Part shown: in pieces, positions 43,052 to 50,778 of the stretch
Position numbering within the stretch: position 1 is the stretch's first letter
Layout: each line of letters opens with the position of its first letter
Assembly: GCA_017307355.1 (NCBI GenBank)
Contig: JAFKFG010000012.1
Coordinates: forward strand, 62,001-126,000
DNA: 64,000 bases
Direction of reading: 5' to 3'
Source: Alphaproteobacteria bacterium
GTDB taxonomy: Bacteria; Pseudomonadota; Alphaproteobacteria; Micropepsales; Micropepsaceae
Notes under the pieces: model-generated
Databases searched by the model: none
Seen by the model: only the letters and a program-made list of their open reading frames with translations
Told to the model about the DNA's origin: nothing
Translations under genes and position numbers: made by a program

Positions 43052-43709
43052 ATGGTCATGCCGCGCGGAACGCTGCCGAGCCGCCGCTATTTTCTGGCCT
43101 CGGTTTCGGCATTTCCCATCCTGGCCTTTACCGGCGCGGCAGCGGCGCGCTCTCTGTCCGGAACTCTGCCCTGGAAAGCCTTCGCGGGCGATCCGCCCCA
43201 GCCGGTCAATCCGCTGGGCTGGCACTTCTTCACCCCCGACGAAGTCGCCACGGTCGAGGCGATCGTCGACCGGCTGATCCCGCCCGATGCCCTGTCGGTG
43301 GGCGGCAAGGATGCGGGCTGCGCCGTCTTCATCGACCGGCAGTTGGCGGGCGCTTTCGGCAAGTCCAGCCGGCTCTATATGAAGGGGCCTTTTGCCGCCG
43401 GCCTTCCCACCCAGGGCTATCAGGGCGAGCTGACGCCGGAAGGCCGTTACCGCGAAGGATTGAAGGCGATCAATGACTATTGCCGGAGCGCGCAGCGAAA
43501 GAATTTCGCGCAGCTGGCGCCCGCGGATCAGGATGCCGTCCTCACCGGCCTGGAAAAGGGCGAGATCGACCTCAAACTCTCGCACGGCCTCAGTGGCGGG
43601 GTGGAAGCTGATCGGCTTTCCCGGCGCGCGCTATGATTATCGCGACCATATCGGCAAGCCTAATGTGCCGTATCCGCGGGGCCCCATCTCGATTTATGGC
43701 GAGGCCTGA
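43052..43709 (+). pseudogene. Gluconate 2-dehydrogenase subunit 3-like gene, internally deleted and frameshifted
   Basis: The first frame (ATG 43052, stop 43634-43636) has a Tat signal (PSRRYFLASVSAF) and the subunit 3 core: FTPDEVATVEAIVDRLIPPD, IDRQLAGAFG, LYMKGPFAAG, AQLAPADQDAVLTGLEKGEI. It then breaks. The family's expected C-terminus, GWKLIGFPGARYDYRDH and PYPRGPISIYGEA, appears in the +1 frame from about 43600 to the TGA at 43707. From memory of the family, about 25-28 residues (the FF-x-LLLQNT-x-EGFFADP-x-GGN block) are absent between the parts. A deletion of roughly 80 bp with a frame change therefore explains it better than one base error. In related dehydrogenases the Tat-bearing small subunit carries the FAD subunit across the membrane. 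Confidence 0.8.
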
Positions 43710-43713
43710 CGCG

Positions 43714-45480
43714 ATGGCGCAACGTCTGCCGCATAAGGATGTGGTGATCATGGGGCTGGGCTGGACCGGCGCGGTCCTGGCGCAGGAGTTGACCGACGCC
43801 GGCCTGAATGTGGTGGCGATCGAGCGTGGGCCGTGGCGCGACACCGCCACCGATTTCAACATCGGCTATATGCCCGACGAATTGCGCTATGCCATCCGCC
43901 GAGAACTGTTCCTGGCGCCGGCCCAGGAAGCCATGACCATGCGCAACAACCTCGCGCAGACGGCACTGCCGATGCGCGACTATGGCTCTTTCCTGCCCGG
44001 CCATGGCGTGGGCGGCGCGGGCGTGCATTGGAACGGCTTCAATTGGCGCTTCTTTCCTAGCGATTTTCAACTCAAGACCCATCTGACCAAGCGCTATGGC
44101 GCGGGCCGGATCAAGGAATTGCAGCTGGAAGATTGGGGCGTCACCTATGACGAGATCGAGCATTGCTTCGACAAGTTCGAATATCTCTGCGGCACGTCCG
44201 GCAAGGCGGGCAATCTGAAGGGCCGTATCGTCGAAGGCGGCAACCCCTTCGAAGGACCGCGCACCCGCGACTATCCCAATCCGCCGCTGAAAATGCCGTA
44301 CAGTTCCATGCTGTTTTCCGAGGCAGCGAAGGGCCTCGGCCTGCATCCCTTTCCGTCACCCGCCGCCAACATGTCCCGGCCTTACGTCAATCCCTTGGGC
44401 GTGGCGATGGGCGAATGCACCTATTGCGGTTTCTGCGAACGGTTCGGCTGCGCCAATTATTCCAAAGCGATGCCGCAAACGACGATCCTGCCGGTGCTGA
44501 TGCGCAAATCGAACTTCGAAGCGCGCACCAAATGCGAAGTGCTGAAAATCAATCTGCGTCCCGACGGCAAGACCGCCAAAAGCGTCACCTATGTCGATGC
44601 GGCGGGCCATGAGTTCGAGCAGCCCGGCGATATCATCCTGCTCTGCGGCTACGGCATGATGAATGTGCGCATGATGCTGCTGTCGGGCATCGGCACGCCC
44701 TACGACCCGGTCCAGGGCGCTGGCACGGTGGGGCGCAATTACTGCTATCAGACCCAGGGTACCGGGGCGCGGCTGTTCTTCGAGAACCAGCATTTCAATC
44801 CCTTCATCGGCACCGGCGCGCTGGGCGCCACCCTGGACGATTTCAACGGCGACGCGTTCGATCATTCCGCGCTCGATTTCGTGGGCGGAGCGGGGATCAG
44901 TTGCGGCAGCAGCAATGGCCGGCCCATCAGCAACCGCCCCACGCCGCCGGGCACGCCGCGCTGGGGCGCCGCCTGGAAGAAGGCGACCGCTGAAACCTAT
45001 CAGAACGCCACAGGCGTGGGGGCGCAGGGCACGTCTTATCCCGTGCGCGGCAATTATCTGGATCTCGATCCCACCTATAAGGATCGCTTCGGCCGCCCGC
45101 TGCTGCGGGTGACGTTCGATTTCCCGGACAATGATTTGCGCATGTCCCGCTATGTAGGAGAGCAGATCGCCAAAATCGGCAAGGCGATGAATCCCAAGCA
45201 GATGGCGATGAACCAGTCCGCCAGGGGTTGGAATTCGGTTCCCTATCAGACCACGCACAATACCGGCGGTGCCGGCATGGGCGCGAATCCCAAGACCAGC
45301 GCGGTCAACCGCTATCTGCAGAGCTGGGATGTCTCCAACCTGTTCGTGATCGGCGCCTCGGCTTTCCAGCAGAATGCGGGCAAGAATCCCACCGGCACGG
45401 TGGGCGCGCTGGCTTATTGGGCCGCCGAAGCGATCCGCGATCAATATCTGAAGAAACCCGGCGCGCTGGTGCCGGCATGA
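43714..45480 (+). CDS. GMC-family FAD sugar/polyol dehydrogenase, catalytic subunit
   Basis: This 588-residue GMC flavoprotein has the FAD-binding VVIMGLGWTGAVLAQELTD at the N-terminus, GHGVGGAGVHWNGFNWR, the catalytic His segment YQTTHNTGGAGMG and the C-terminal GASAFQQNAGKNPTGTVGALAYWAA. A Cys cluster, C235-x2-C238-x2-C241-x4-C246, corresponds to the region that binds a 3Fe-4S centre in bacterial FAD glucose dehydrogenase. There is no signal peptide of its own, so export would need the neighbouring Tat subunit, which is broken. Gluconate, glucose, fructose or a polyol are possible substrates. It overlaps the cytochrome gene by ATGA. An in-frame ATG at 43696 is an alternative start. Confidence 0.86.
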   Translation: MAQRLPHKDVVIMGLGWTGAVLAQELTDAGLNVVAIERGPWRDTATDFNIGYMPDELRYAIRRELFLAPAQEAMTMRNNLAQTALPMRDYGSFLPGHGVGGAGVHWNGFNWRFFPSDFQLKTHLTKRYGAGRIKELQLEDWGVTYDEIEHCFDKFEYLCGTSGKAGNLKGRIVEGGNPFEGPRTRDYPNPPLKMPYSSMLFSEAAKGLGLHPFPSPAANMSRPYVNPLGVAMGECTYCGFCERFGCANYSKAMPQTTILPVLMRKSNFEARTKCEVLKINLRPDGKTAKSVTYVDAAGHEFEQPGDIILLCGYGMMNVRMMLLSGIGTPYDPVQGAGTVGRNYCYQTQGTGARLFFENQHFNPFIGTGALGATLDDFNGDAFDHSALDFVGGAGISCGSSNGRPISNRPTPPGTPRWGAAWKKATAETYQNATGVGAQGTSYPVRGNYLDLDPTYKDRFGRPLLRVTFDFPDNDLRMSRYVGEQIAKIGKAMNPKQMAMNQSARGWNSVPYQTTHNTGGAGMGANPKTSAVNRYLQSWDVSNLFVIGASAFQQNAGKNPTGTVGALAYWAAEAIRDQYLKKPGALVPA

Positions 45481-46682
45481 AGAGGTTTGCGCTGGCTCTG
45501 CTGGTTTCGATCGCCGGCACACCCGCGTTGGCACAGGATCTGATCGCGAGTGGCCGCTATCAGGCGGTGCTGGGCGACTGCGCCGGTTGCCACACCGCGC
45601 CGGGCGGCGAGCCGCTGGCAGGCGGGACAATTCTTGAGACGCCGTTCGGCAAGATCGCCGTGCCCAACATCACGCCCGATCGCGAAACGGGTCTGGGACG
45701 CTGGAGCGAAGCGGATTTCCGTCGCGCCATGCGCGAAGGGATCAGCCCCGGCGGCAAGCGGCTTTATCCGGCGATGCCGTATCCGGCCTATGCGCGAATG
45801 CCGGATGCCGATATCGCGGCGCTATGGGCCTATCTGAAAACCGCCCAGCCCGTGCGTCACGCGGTGGAGCCCAACCTCCTGCCGTTCCCTTATAACATCC
45901 GTGCCCTGATGGTGGGCTGGAACTGGCTTCATCCCAGCCCGGCGGGATTTACGCCGGTGCCGGGAAAAACCGCCGAATGGAATCGGGGTGCCTATCTGGT
46001 CACGGGGCCTGGGCATTGCGGCGCCTGCCATACCGCAAAGACGTTCCTGGGCGCGGATCGCGCGGCGGCGCTTACGGGGGCCTCCCTGCAAGGCTGGTTC
46101 GCGCCGGAGATCACCGGCGCAAAACCGCACGGCATCGGCAATTGGAGTGCCGATGATATCGTCACCTATCTGAAAAGCGGCTGGAACGTCCATGCCGCCG
46201 CCGCCGGTCCGATGGTGGAGGTGGTGGAGAATTCCACCTCGCAGATGCGTGATGCGGACCTCAGGGCGATCGCCGTCTATCTGAAGGATCAACCCGCCGG
46301 AAGTGGCGCGCAACCAGTGGCGAAATTGCCTGCAGCCGATCCGGCGATGCGGGCGGGCACGAAACTTTACCAGGACAATTGCGTCGGCTGTCACGGCTGG
46401 GACGGCAAAGGCGAGGCGCAGATTTTCCCGCCCCTGGCCGGCAACGCCATCCTGCTCCAGCCCAGCGCCGAAAGCCTGACGCGGGTGGTGCTGGAAGGCG
46501 CGCAATCGGCGGGAACAAAATCGGCGCCGACAGCACCCGCGATGCCGTCCTTCGCCTGGAAGCTGGACGATGGCGAGGTTGCCGCGCTTCTGACTTATAT
46601 CCGCAACGATTGGGGCAATGCCGCCGCGCCCGTATCCGCCGCGTCGGTGGCGAAGATCCGGGCCAATCTGCACGGACACTGA
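45477..46682 (+). CDS. Triheme cytochrome c subunit of the membrane dehydrogenase
   Basis: This 401-residue exported cytochrome has a signal peptide (cleaved after ALA at 18) and three c-type heme sites: C35-AG-C38-H39, C181-GA-C184-H185 and C302-VG-C305-H306. This arrangement is typical of the cytochrome subunit of gluconate, sorbitol, alcohol and FAD-glucose dehydrogenases, which passes electrons to ubiquinone. It overlaps the GMC gene by ATGA. No clear C-terminal membrane anchor is visible; the end is ANLHGH. Confidence 0.9.
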   Translation: MKRFALALLVSIAGTPALAQDLIASGRYQAVLGDCAGCHTAPGGEPLAGGTILETPFGKIAVPNITPDRETGLGRWSEADFRRAMREGISPGGKRLYPAMPYPAYARMPDADIAALWAYLKTAQPVRHAVEPNLLPFPYNIRALMVGWNWLHPSPAGFTPVPGKTAEWNRGAYLVTGPGHCGACHTAKTFLGADRAAALTGASLQGWFAPEITGAKPHGIGNWSADDIVTYLKSGWNVHAAAAGPMVEVVENSTSQMRDADLRAIAVYLKDQPAGSGAQPVAKLPAADPAMRAGTKLYQDNCVGCHGWDGKGEAQIFPPLAGNAILLQPSAESLTRVVLEGAQSAGTKSAPTAPAMPSFAWKLDDGEVAALLTYIRNDWGNAAAPVSAASVAKIRANLHGH

Positions 46683-46718
46683 CTTGCGGTCCTCGGCGAT
46701 ACGGCCGTAGAAACGGGC

Positions 46719-47609
46719 ATGCCCGCTTCCGCAAAAGCCGAAATCGCCATTGCCGATTTCATGCGGCGGGAAAAACTCGGCCCCGGCTTTGCCGAGACCG
46801 TCGCGCGGGTCTACCGGCCGCTTGCGGTCCGGATCGAGACTCTGGCGCGGACGCATCCGGGATTGATCGTGGGATTTTGCGGCTCGCAGGGCAGCGGCAA
46901 ATCCACCGGCGTCACTGTGTTGAAGATCTTGTTGGAGGTGGAAGGTCTGCGGGCTGCGACCTTGTCCATCGACGATCTCTATCTTTCCAAAGAGGATCGG
47001 CGTAAGCTCGCGGATACCGCGCATCCTTTGCTGGCGACGCGTGGGCCGCCCGGGACCCATGATGTCAGGTTGGGCGAAGAGGTGCTGGATGCCCTCGCCA
47101 AGCCGCAAATGACGGCCATTCCCCGTTTCGACAAAGCCCGCGACACGCGGGCCGATCCGGCGCGCTGGGACCGATTTCAGGGGCCTGCCGATGTGATCCT
47201 GTTCGAAGGCTGGTGCGTGGGGGCCAGGCCCCAGCCGCCGGCTGCGCTGGCGGAGCCGGTCAATCGGCTGGAGCGGGATTCCGATCCGGACGGACGGTGG
47301 CGCGTCTATGTCAATGATGCGCTGGCCGGTCCCTATCAGCATCTGTTCGGCCGCATCGGATTTCTGGTGTTTCTGGCGGCGCCGTCCTTCGAAGTGGTGG
47401 CCGGCTGGCGCAAGGAGCAGGAAGCCAAGCTCAGGGCGCGCACGGACGGATCATCGCATGTCATGAGCGACCAAGAGATCGACCGCTTCGTGCAATTCTA
47501 TGAGCGGCTGACCCGCTTCATGCTGGCCGAAATGCCGTCGCGCGCGGACGCGCTGGTGCGGTTGGATGAAAAACGCGAGCCGCTGGAGATGGACATTCAC
47601 ATAAGATGA
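46719..47609 (+). CDS. D-glycerate 3-kinase (GLYK/Tda10-like P-loop kinase)
   Basis: This 296-residue P-loop kinase has a Walker A GSQGSGKST (55-63), the LSIDDLYLSKEDR segment, GPPGTHDVRLGEEVLDAL, IPRFDKARDTR and LFEGWCVGARP. This set defines the plant/fungal-type glycerate kinase and its bacterial relatives, which phosphorylate D-glycerate to 3-phosphoglycerate. It follows the dehydrogenase genes by 36 bp and may be part of the same unit, linking oxidised sugar products to lower glycolysis. That coupling is inference. Confidence 0.78.
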   Translation: MPASAKAEIAIADFMRREKLGPGFAETVARVYRPLAVRIETLARTHPGLIVGFCGSQGSGKSTGVTVLKILLEVEGLRAATLSIDDLYLSKEDRRKLADTAHPLLATRGPPGTHDVRLGEEVLDALAKPQMTAIPRFDKARDTRADPARWDRFQGPADVILFEGWCVGARPQPPAALAEPVNRLERDSDPDGRWRVYVNDALAGPYQHLFGRIGFLVFLAAPSFEVVAGWRKEQEAKLRARTDGSSHVMSDQEIDRFVQFYERLTRFMLAEMPSRADALVRLDEKREPLEMDIHIR

Positions 47610-47616
47610 GCGGGTG

Positions 47617-48705
47617 TCACGCCTTGCCGGCCAGCCGTCCGATCAGAAGATTGAAGAAGCGGGCGGAATCCACATCGATGGCGACATTGGCGTTGGGCAC
47701 GAATTTGTCCCTGAGCATGGTGGAGGTTTTGGTGCCGGCCAAGGTCGGGGCCGAGCCGCGCAAGCCCGCTTCGTTGGGACGATAGCCCAAGGTCTCGCCC
47801 GCGGTCAGTTCGCCCATGGTTTCGACATCGACGTAATAAGGTTTCCATTTCAGCAGGGATGGATCGAGGAACGATGCCAGGGCCAGCGAGTCGTGCATGT
47901 TGGGGCCCGAGGCATTGCCGGCCTTGCGGTTGAGGTCGATATCGTTGCGGGCGATCTTGGCGGCCGCCATGCTCACCGGCGTGTTGGCCGCTTCCAGCAC
48001 TTTGACATGCGCGTCCGTCAGCGCGGTCTTGCGGGTGACATCCAGCCCCACCATGGTGATGGGAATGCCGGACTGGAACACCATGCGGGCTGCTTCGGGG
48101 TCGACATAGATATTGAATTCGGCGGCCGGCGTGACATTGCCGCCCGACAGCGAGCCGCCCATCATCACCACGCTTTTGATCATGCGGGCCAGGTCCGGAT
48201 CGGAGGCCAGTGCCGTCGCCAGATTGGTTTGCGGTCCCAGCATGATCAAGCTCACCTGGCCCGGATATTTGCGCACCACCTGGCGGATAAAGACCGATGC
48301 GGGATCGGCGATGGGCTTGATCTTCGGCGCGGGGAATACGGCGCCGCCCAATCCATTCTCCCCATGGGCATAGGTCGCCGTGATCAGGCGCCGCTGCAGC
48401 GGCGCCTTGGCCCCCGCGGCCACGGGAATATCGGTGCGGCCCGCGATCTCGACCATGCGCAAGGCATTGGGAAGGGATAGTTCCAAGGGCACATTGCCCG
48501 CGACCGGGGTGATGCCTTCGATCTTGAGTTCGGGCGAACGCATTGCCAGCAGAAGGGCAAAAGCGTCATCCACGCCCGGATCGGTGTCGATGATCACGCG
48601 GCGTGCCCCGGCGGCCTGACTGAAGGCTGTGCCCGGAAGGGCCATGCCGGCCAACCCGGCGGCGGACGAGAGGATGGTGCGTCTGGTGATTCTCTCGGTG
48701 CCCAT
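47617..48705 (-). CDS. Tat-exported nucleoside hydrolase (inosine-uridine preferring family)
   Basis: This 362-residue protein has a Tat signal (ITRRTILSSAAGLAG, ending ALPGTAFSQA) and the family Ca-binding motif D40-T-D42-P-G-V-D46-D47. LIMLGPQTNLATAL, VVMMGGSLSGGNVTPAAEFNIYVDPEAA and NMHDSLALA follow. It cleaves the N-glycosidic bond of nucleosides to ribose and free base. The ATG at 48705 was preferred because GGGGAG precedes it at good spacing. It is divergent from a permease-ribokinase pair, so periplasmic hydrolysis followed by ribose import and phosphorylation is likely. Confidence 0.88.
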   Translation of the reverse strand: MGTERITRRTILSSAAGLAGMALPGTAFSQAAGARRVIIDTDPGVDDAFALLLAMRSPELKIEGITPVAGNVPLELSLPNALRMVEIAGRTDIPVAAGAKAPLQRRLITATYAHGENGLGGAVFPAPKIKPIADPASVFIRQVVRKYPGQVSLIMLGPQTNLATALASDPDLARMIKSVVMMGGSLSGGNVTPAAEFNIYVDPEAARMVFQSGIPITMVGLDVTRKTALTDAHVKVLEAANTPVSMAAAKIARNDIDLNRKAGNASGPNMHDSLALASFLDPSLLKWKPYYVDVETMGELTAGETLGYRPNEAGLRGSAPTLAGTKTSTMLRDKFVPNANVAIDVDSARFFNLLIGRLAGKA

Positions 48706-48800
48706 GAATTTCTCCCCCATGCGAGCGCTCTATCCCACCATAGCGCCAGTCCGTGTCACATCAAATTCGCGTCGCGTGCTCTCGCATCTGCGTAAGGAAC

Positions 48801-48817
48801 GTGCCTGTTGAAGGCAC
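48801..48817. promoter_or_regulatory. Dyad in the nucleoside hydrolase/permease divergent spacer
   Basis: GTGCCTGTTGAAGGCAC has perfect 6-bp arms around GTTGA. It lies about 48 bp before the permease start within the 159-bp divergent spacer and is flanked by a wider GCTCTC/GAGAGC pair (48778-48834). It may be a repressor site or leader hairpin; no regulator gene is adjacent. Confidence 0.35.
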
Positions 48818-48864
48818 AAATAAGTTGTGAGAGCCTCGGACAAACAGGCAAGGGTGGGGACCTC

Positions 48865-49854
48865 ATGTTTCAACCGGACGGTTACACGGTCGCGCTCGCC
48901 ATGATGGTCACGACCATGATCTGTTGGGGATCATGGGCCAACATGATGAAGTTGACCCCGGGGTGGCCCTTTCCGCTTTTCTATTGGGATTACGTGTTGG
49001 GGGTTCTGCTGGTCAGCCTGTTCCTGGGTCTGACCATGGGGTCCACCGGCGGCCCGGCCGCGATGATGGCCAATCTGCGCCAGGCCGATACGGTTAGCAT
49101 TCTCTATGCCCTGGCGGGCGGCGCCGTCTTCAATGTCGCCAATCTTCTCCTGGTGGCGGCGATCTCCATTGCCGGGCTGGCGGTGGCGTTTCCGGTGGGC
49201 ATCGGCCTGGCGCTGGTGGTGGGCGTGCTGCTGAATTACGCCATCGCCCCCGCCGGCAACCCGCTGCTGCTGTTCGGCGGCGTCGCCCTGGTCTTGGCCG
49301 CCATCCTGGTCGATGCCTTGGCCTATAGCCGGCGCGGCAGCGACGGCAGCCGGAATGTAGCGCGCGGCCTTCGGATCGCCATCGCCTGCGGCTTTCTGAT
49401 GGGAATCTTTTATCCCCTGGTCACCAAATCCTCGGAAGGACCGACAGGCTTGGGGCCTTATTCGGTGTCTTTCGTGTTTTCGGTGGGCGTTCTCATCTCC
49501 GCCCTGGTGTTCAACACGTACTTGATGCGCAAGCCCATCACCGCTGATCCGCCCTGCAATTTCGGGGGTTATTTCGCCGCGTCCTCTCGCACCCATCTGG
49601 TGGGGGTGATCGGCGGCGCAATCTGGGGCGTGGGCATGACCTTTTCGCTGGTGGCGGCGACCACCCATTTCGTCGGCCCGGCGGTGTCCTATGCCATCGG
49701 GCAGGGCGCCACCATGGTGTCCGCAGCCTGGGGCGTTTTCGTCTGGCGTGAGTTCGCCGATGCGCCGCCCTCGGCGCGCAAACTTCTGCCCCTGATGTTC
49801 GTGTTGTTCCTGATCGGGCTGGGCATGGTGGCGACGGCACCGCTTTACGCATGA
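48865..49854 (+). CDS. DMT-type sugar/nucleoside permease (ureide permease/RbsU-like)
   Basis: This 329-residue protein has about ten hydrophobic helices. MICWGSWANMMKLTPGWPFPLFYWDY near the start and VAATTHFVGPAVSYAIGQG followed by TMVSAAWGVFVWREF near the end are typical of the ureide-permease/GRP-like branch of the drug/metabolite transporter superfamily. The ATG at 48865 follows GGTGGGG. It overlaps rbsK by ATGA and is divergent from a nucleoside hydrolase, so ribose or a nucleoside is the probable cargo. The specificity is inferred. Confidence 0.72.
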   Translation: MFQPDGYTVALAMMVTTMICWGSWANMMKLTPGWPFPLFYWDYVLGVLLVSLFLGLTMGSTGGPAAMMANLRQADTVSILYALAGGAVFNVANLLLVAAISIAGLAVAFPVGIGLALVVGVLLNYAIAPAGNPLLLFGGVALVLAAILVDALAYSRRGSDGSRNVARGLRIAIACGFLMGIFYPLVTKSSEGPTGLGPYSVSFVFSVGVLISALVFNTYLMRKPITADPPCNFGGYFAASSRTHLVGVIGGAIWGVGMTFSLVAATTHFVGPAVSYAIGQGATMVSAAWGVFVWREFADAPPSARKLLPLMFVLFLIGLGMVATAPLYA

Positions 49855-50759
49855 GCGCGCCCGATATTCTGGTGGTGGGCAGCGCCAATATGGATCTGGT
49901 GGCGTTTGCGGATCGCTTGCCCGCGCCGGGCGAAACCTTGCTGGGCGGCGCTTTTCAAAGTTTTGCCGGCGGCAAGGGCGGCAACCAGGCAGTAGCCGCG
50001 GCGCGGGCCGGCGGCAAGGTGGCGTTTCTGGGCTGCGTCGGCAACGATCTGTTCGGGGCGCGGCTGCGCGGCGGGCTAGAAGAAGACGGCGTCGATACAA
50101 GGCTGCTGGGCACGGTGGATGGCGCCTCCGGTGTCGCCATCATCATGAGCGGCGGCGGGAACAATATGATCGTGGTGGCACCCGGCGCCAACGACGCAGT
50201 GACGGCCGATATCATCGACAGGCGCGCATTCGCGGGCATCCGCTTTGTCCTGGCGCAACTGGAAACACCGCTGGACGGCGTGATCGCGGCGGCGCGGCTG
50301 GCGCGCGCCGAGGGCGCGACCTTCATCCTGGATCCCGCGCCCGCCCGTGCCTTGCCGGGCGAATTGCTGTCCCTGGTGGATTGGCTGACGCCCAATGAAA
50401 GCGAAGCCTGCGGTCTGCTCGGGGTGAAGAATTTGAGCGAGCCGGTCGCGGCAGCGCGGCAGCTCAAAGCGCTGGGTCCGCGCGGGGTGGTGCTGAAGCT
50501 GGGCGGCGAGGGCGTGGTGGTGCTCGGTGGCGACGATGTCCCCCTGACGATTCCCGCGCGCAAGGTCACGGTTGCCGACACCACCGCGGCGGGCGACGCT
50601 TTCAATGGCGCTTTCGCGGTGGCTCTGTCGGAAGGCAAGACGGCGCAAGAGGCGGCGCGTTTCGCGGTTGCCGCCGCGGGCATTTCCGTGACGCGCCAGG
50701 GCGCGCAACCGGCCATGGCCAAGCGCGCGGAAATCGACGCGGTGATGGCGCGCGGCTGA
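49851..50759 (+). CDS. rbsK: Ribokinase (PfkB family)
   Basis: This 302-residue PfkB-family kinase has the N-terminal GSANMDLVAF and the FAGGKGGNQAVAAAR motif (substrate-binding GG hinge). LTPNESEA and the C-terminal TTAAGDAFNGAF follow, with D249 as catalytic base. It phosphorylates ribose at C5. The permease before it and the nearby nucleoside hydrolase support ribose as the substrate; another pentose or deoxyribose is possible. The next gene starts 19 bp downstream. Confidence 0.87.
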   Translation: MSAPDILVVGSANMDLVAFADRLPAPGETLLGGAFQSFAGGKGGNQAVAAARAGGKVAFLGCVGNDLFGARLRGGLEEDGVDTRLLGTVDGASGVAIIMSGGGNNMIVVAPGANDAVTADIIDRRAFAGIRFVLAQLETPLDGVIAAARLARAEGATFILDPAPARALPGELLSLVDWLTPNESEACGLLGVKNLSEPVAAARQLKALGPRGVVLKLGGEGVVVLGGDDVPLTIPARKVTVADTTAAGDAFNGAFAVALSEGKTAQEAARFAVAAAGISVTRQGAQPAMAKRAEIDAVMARG

Positions 50760-50778
50760 AACCTGCCGGAGGATCGAC

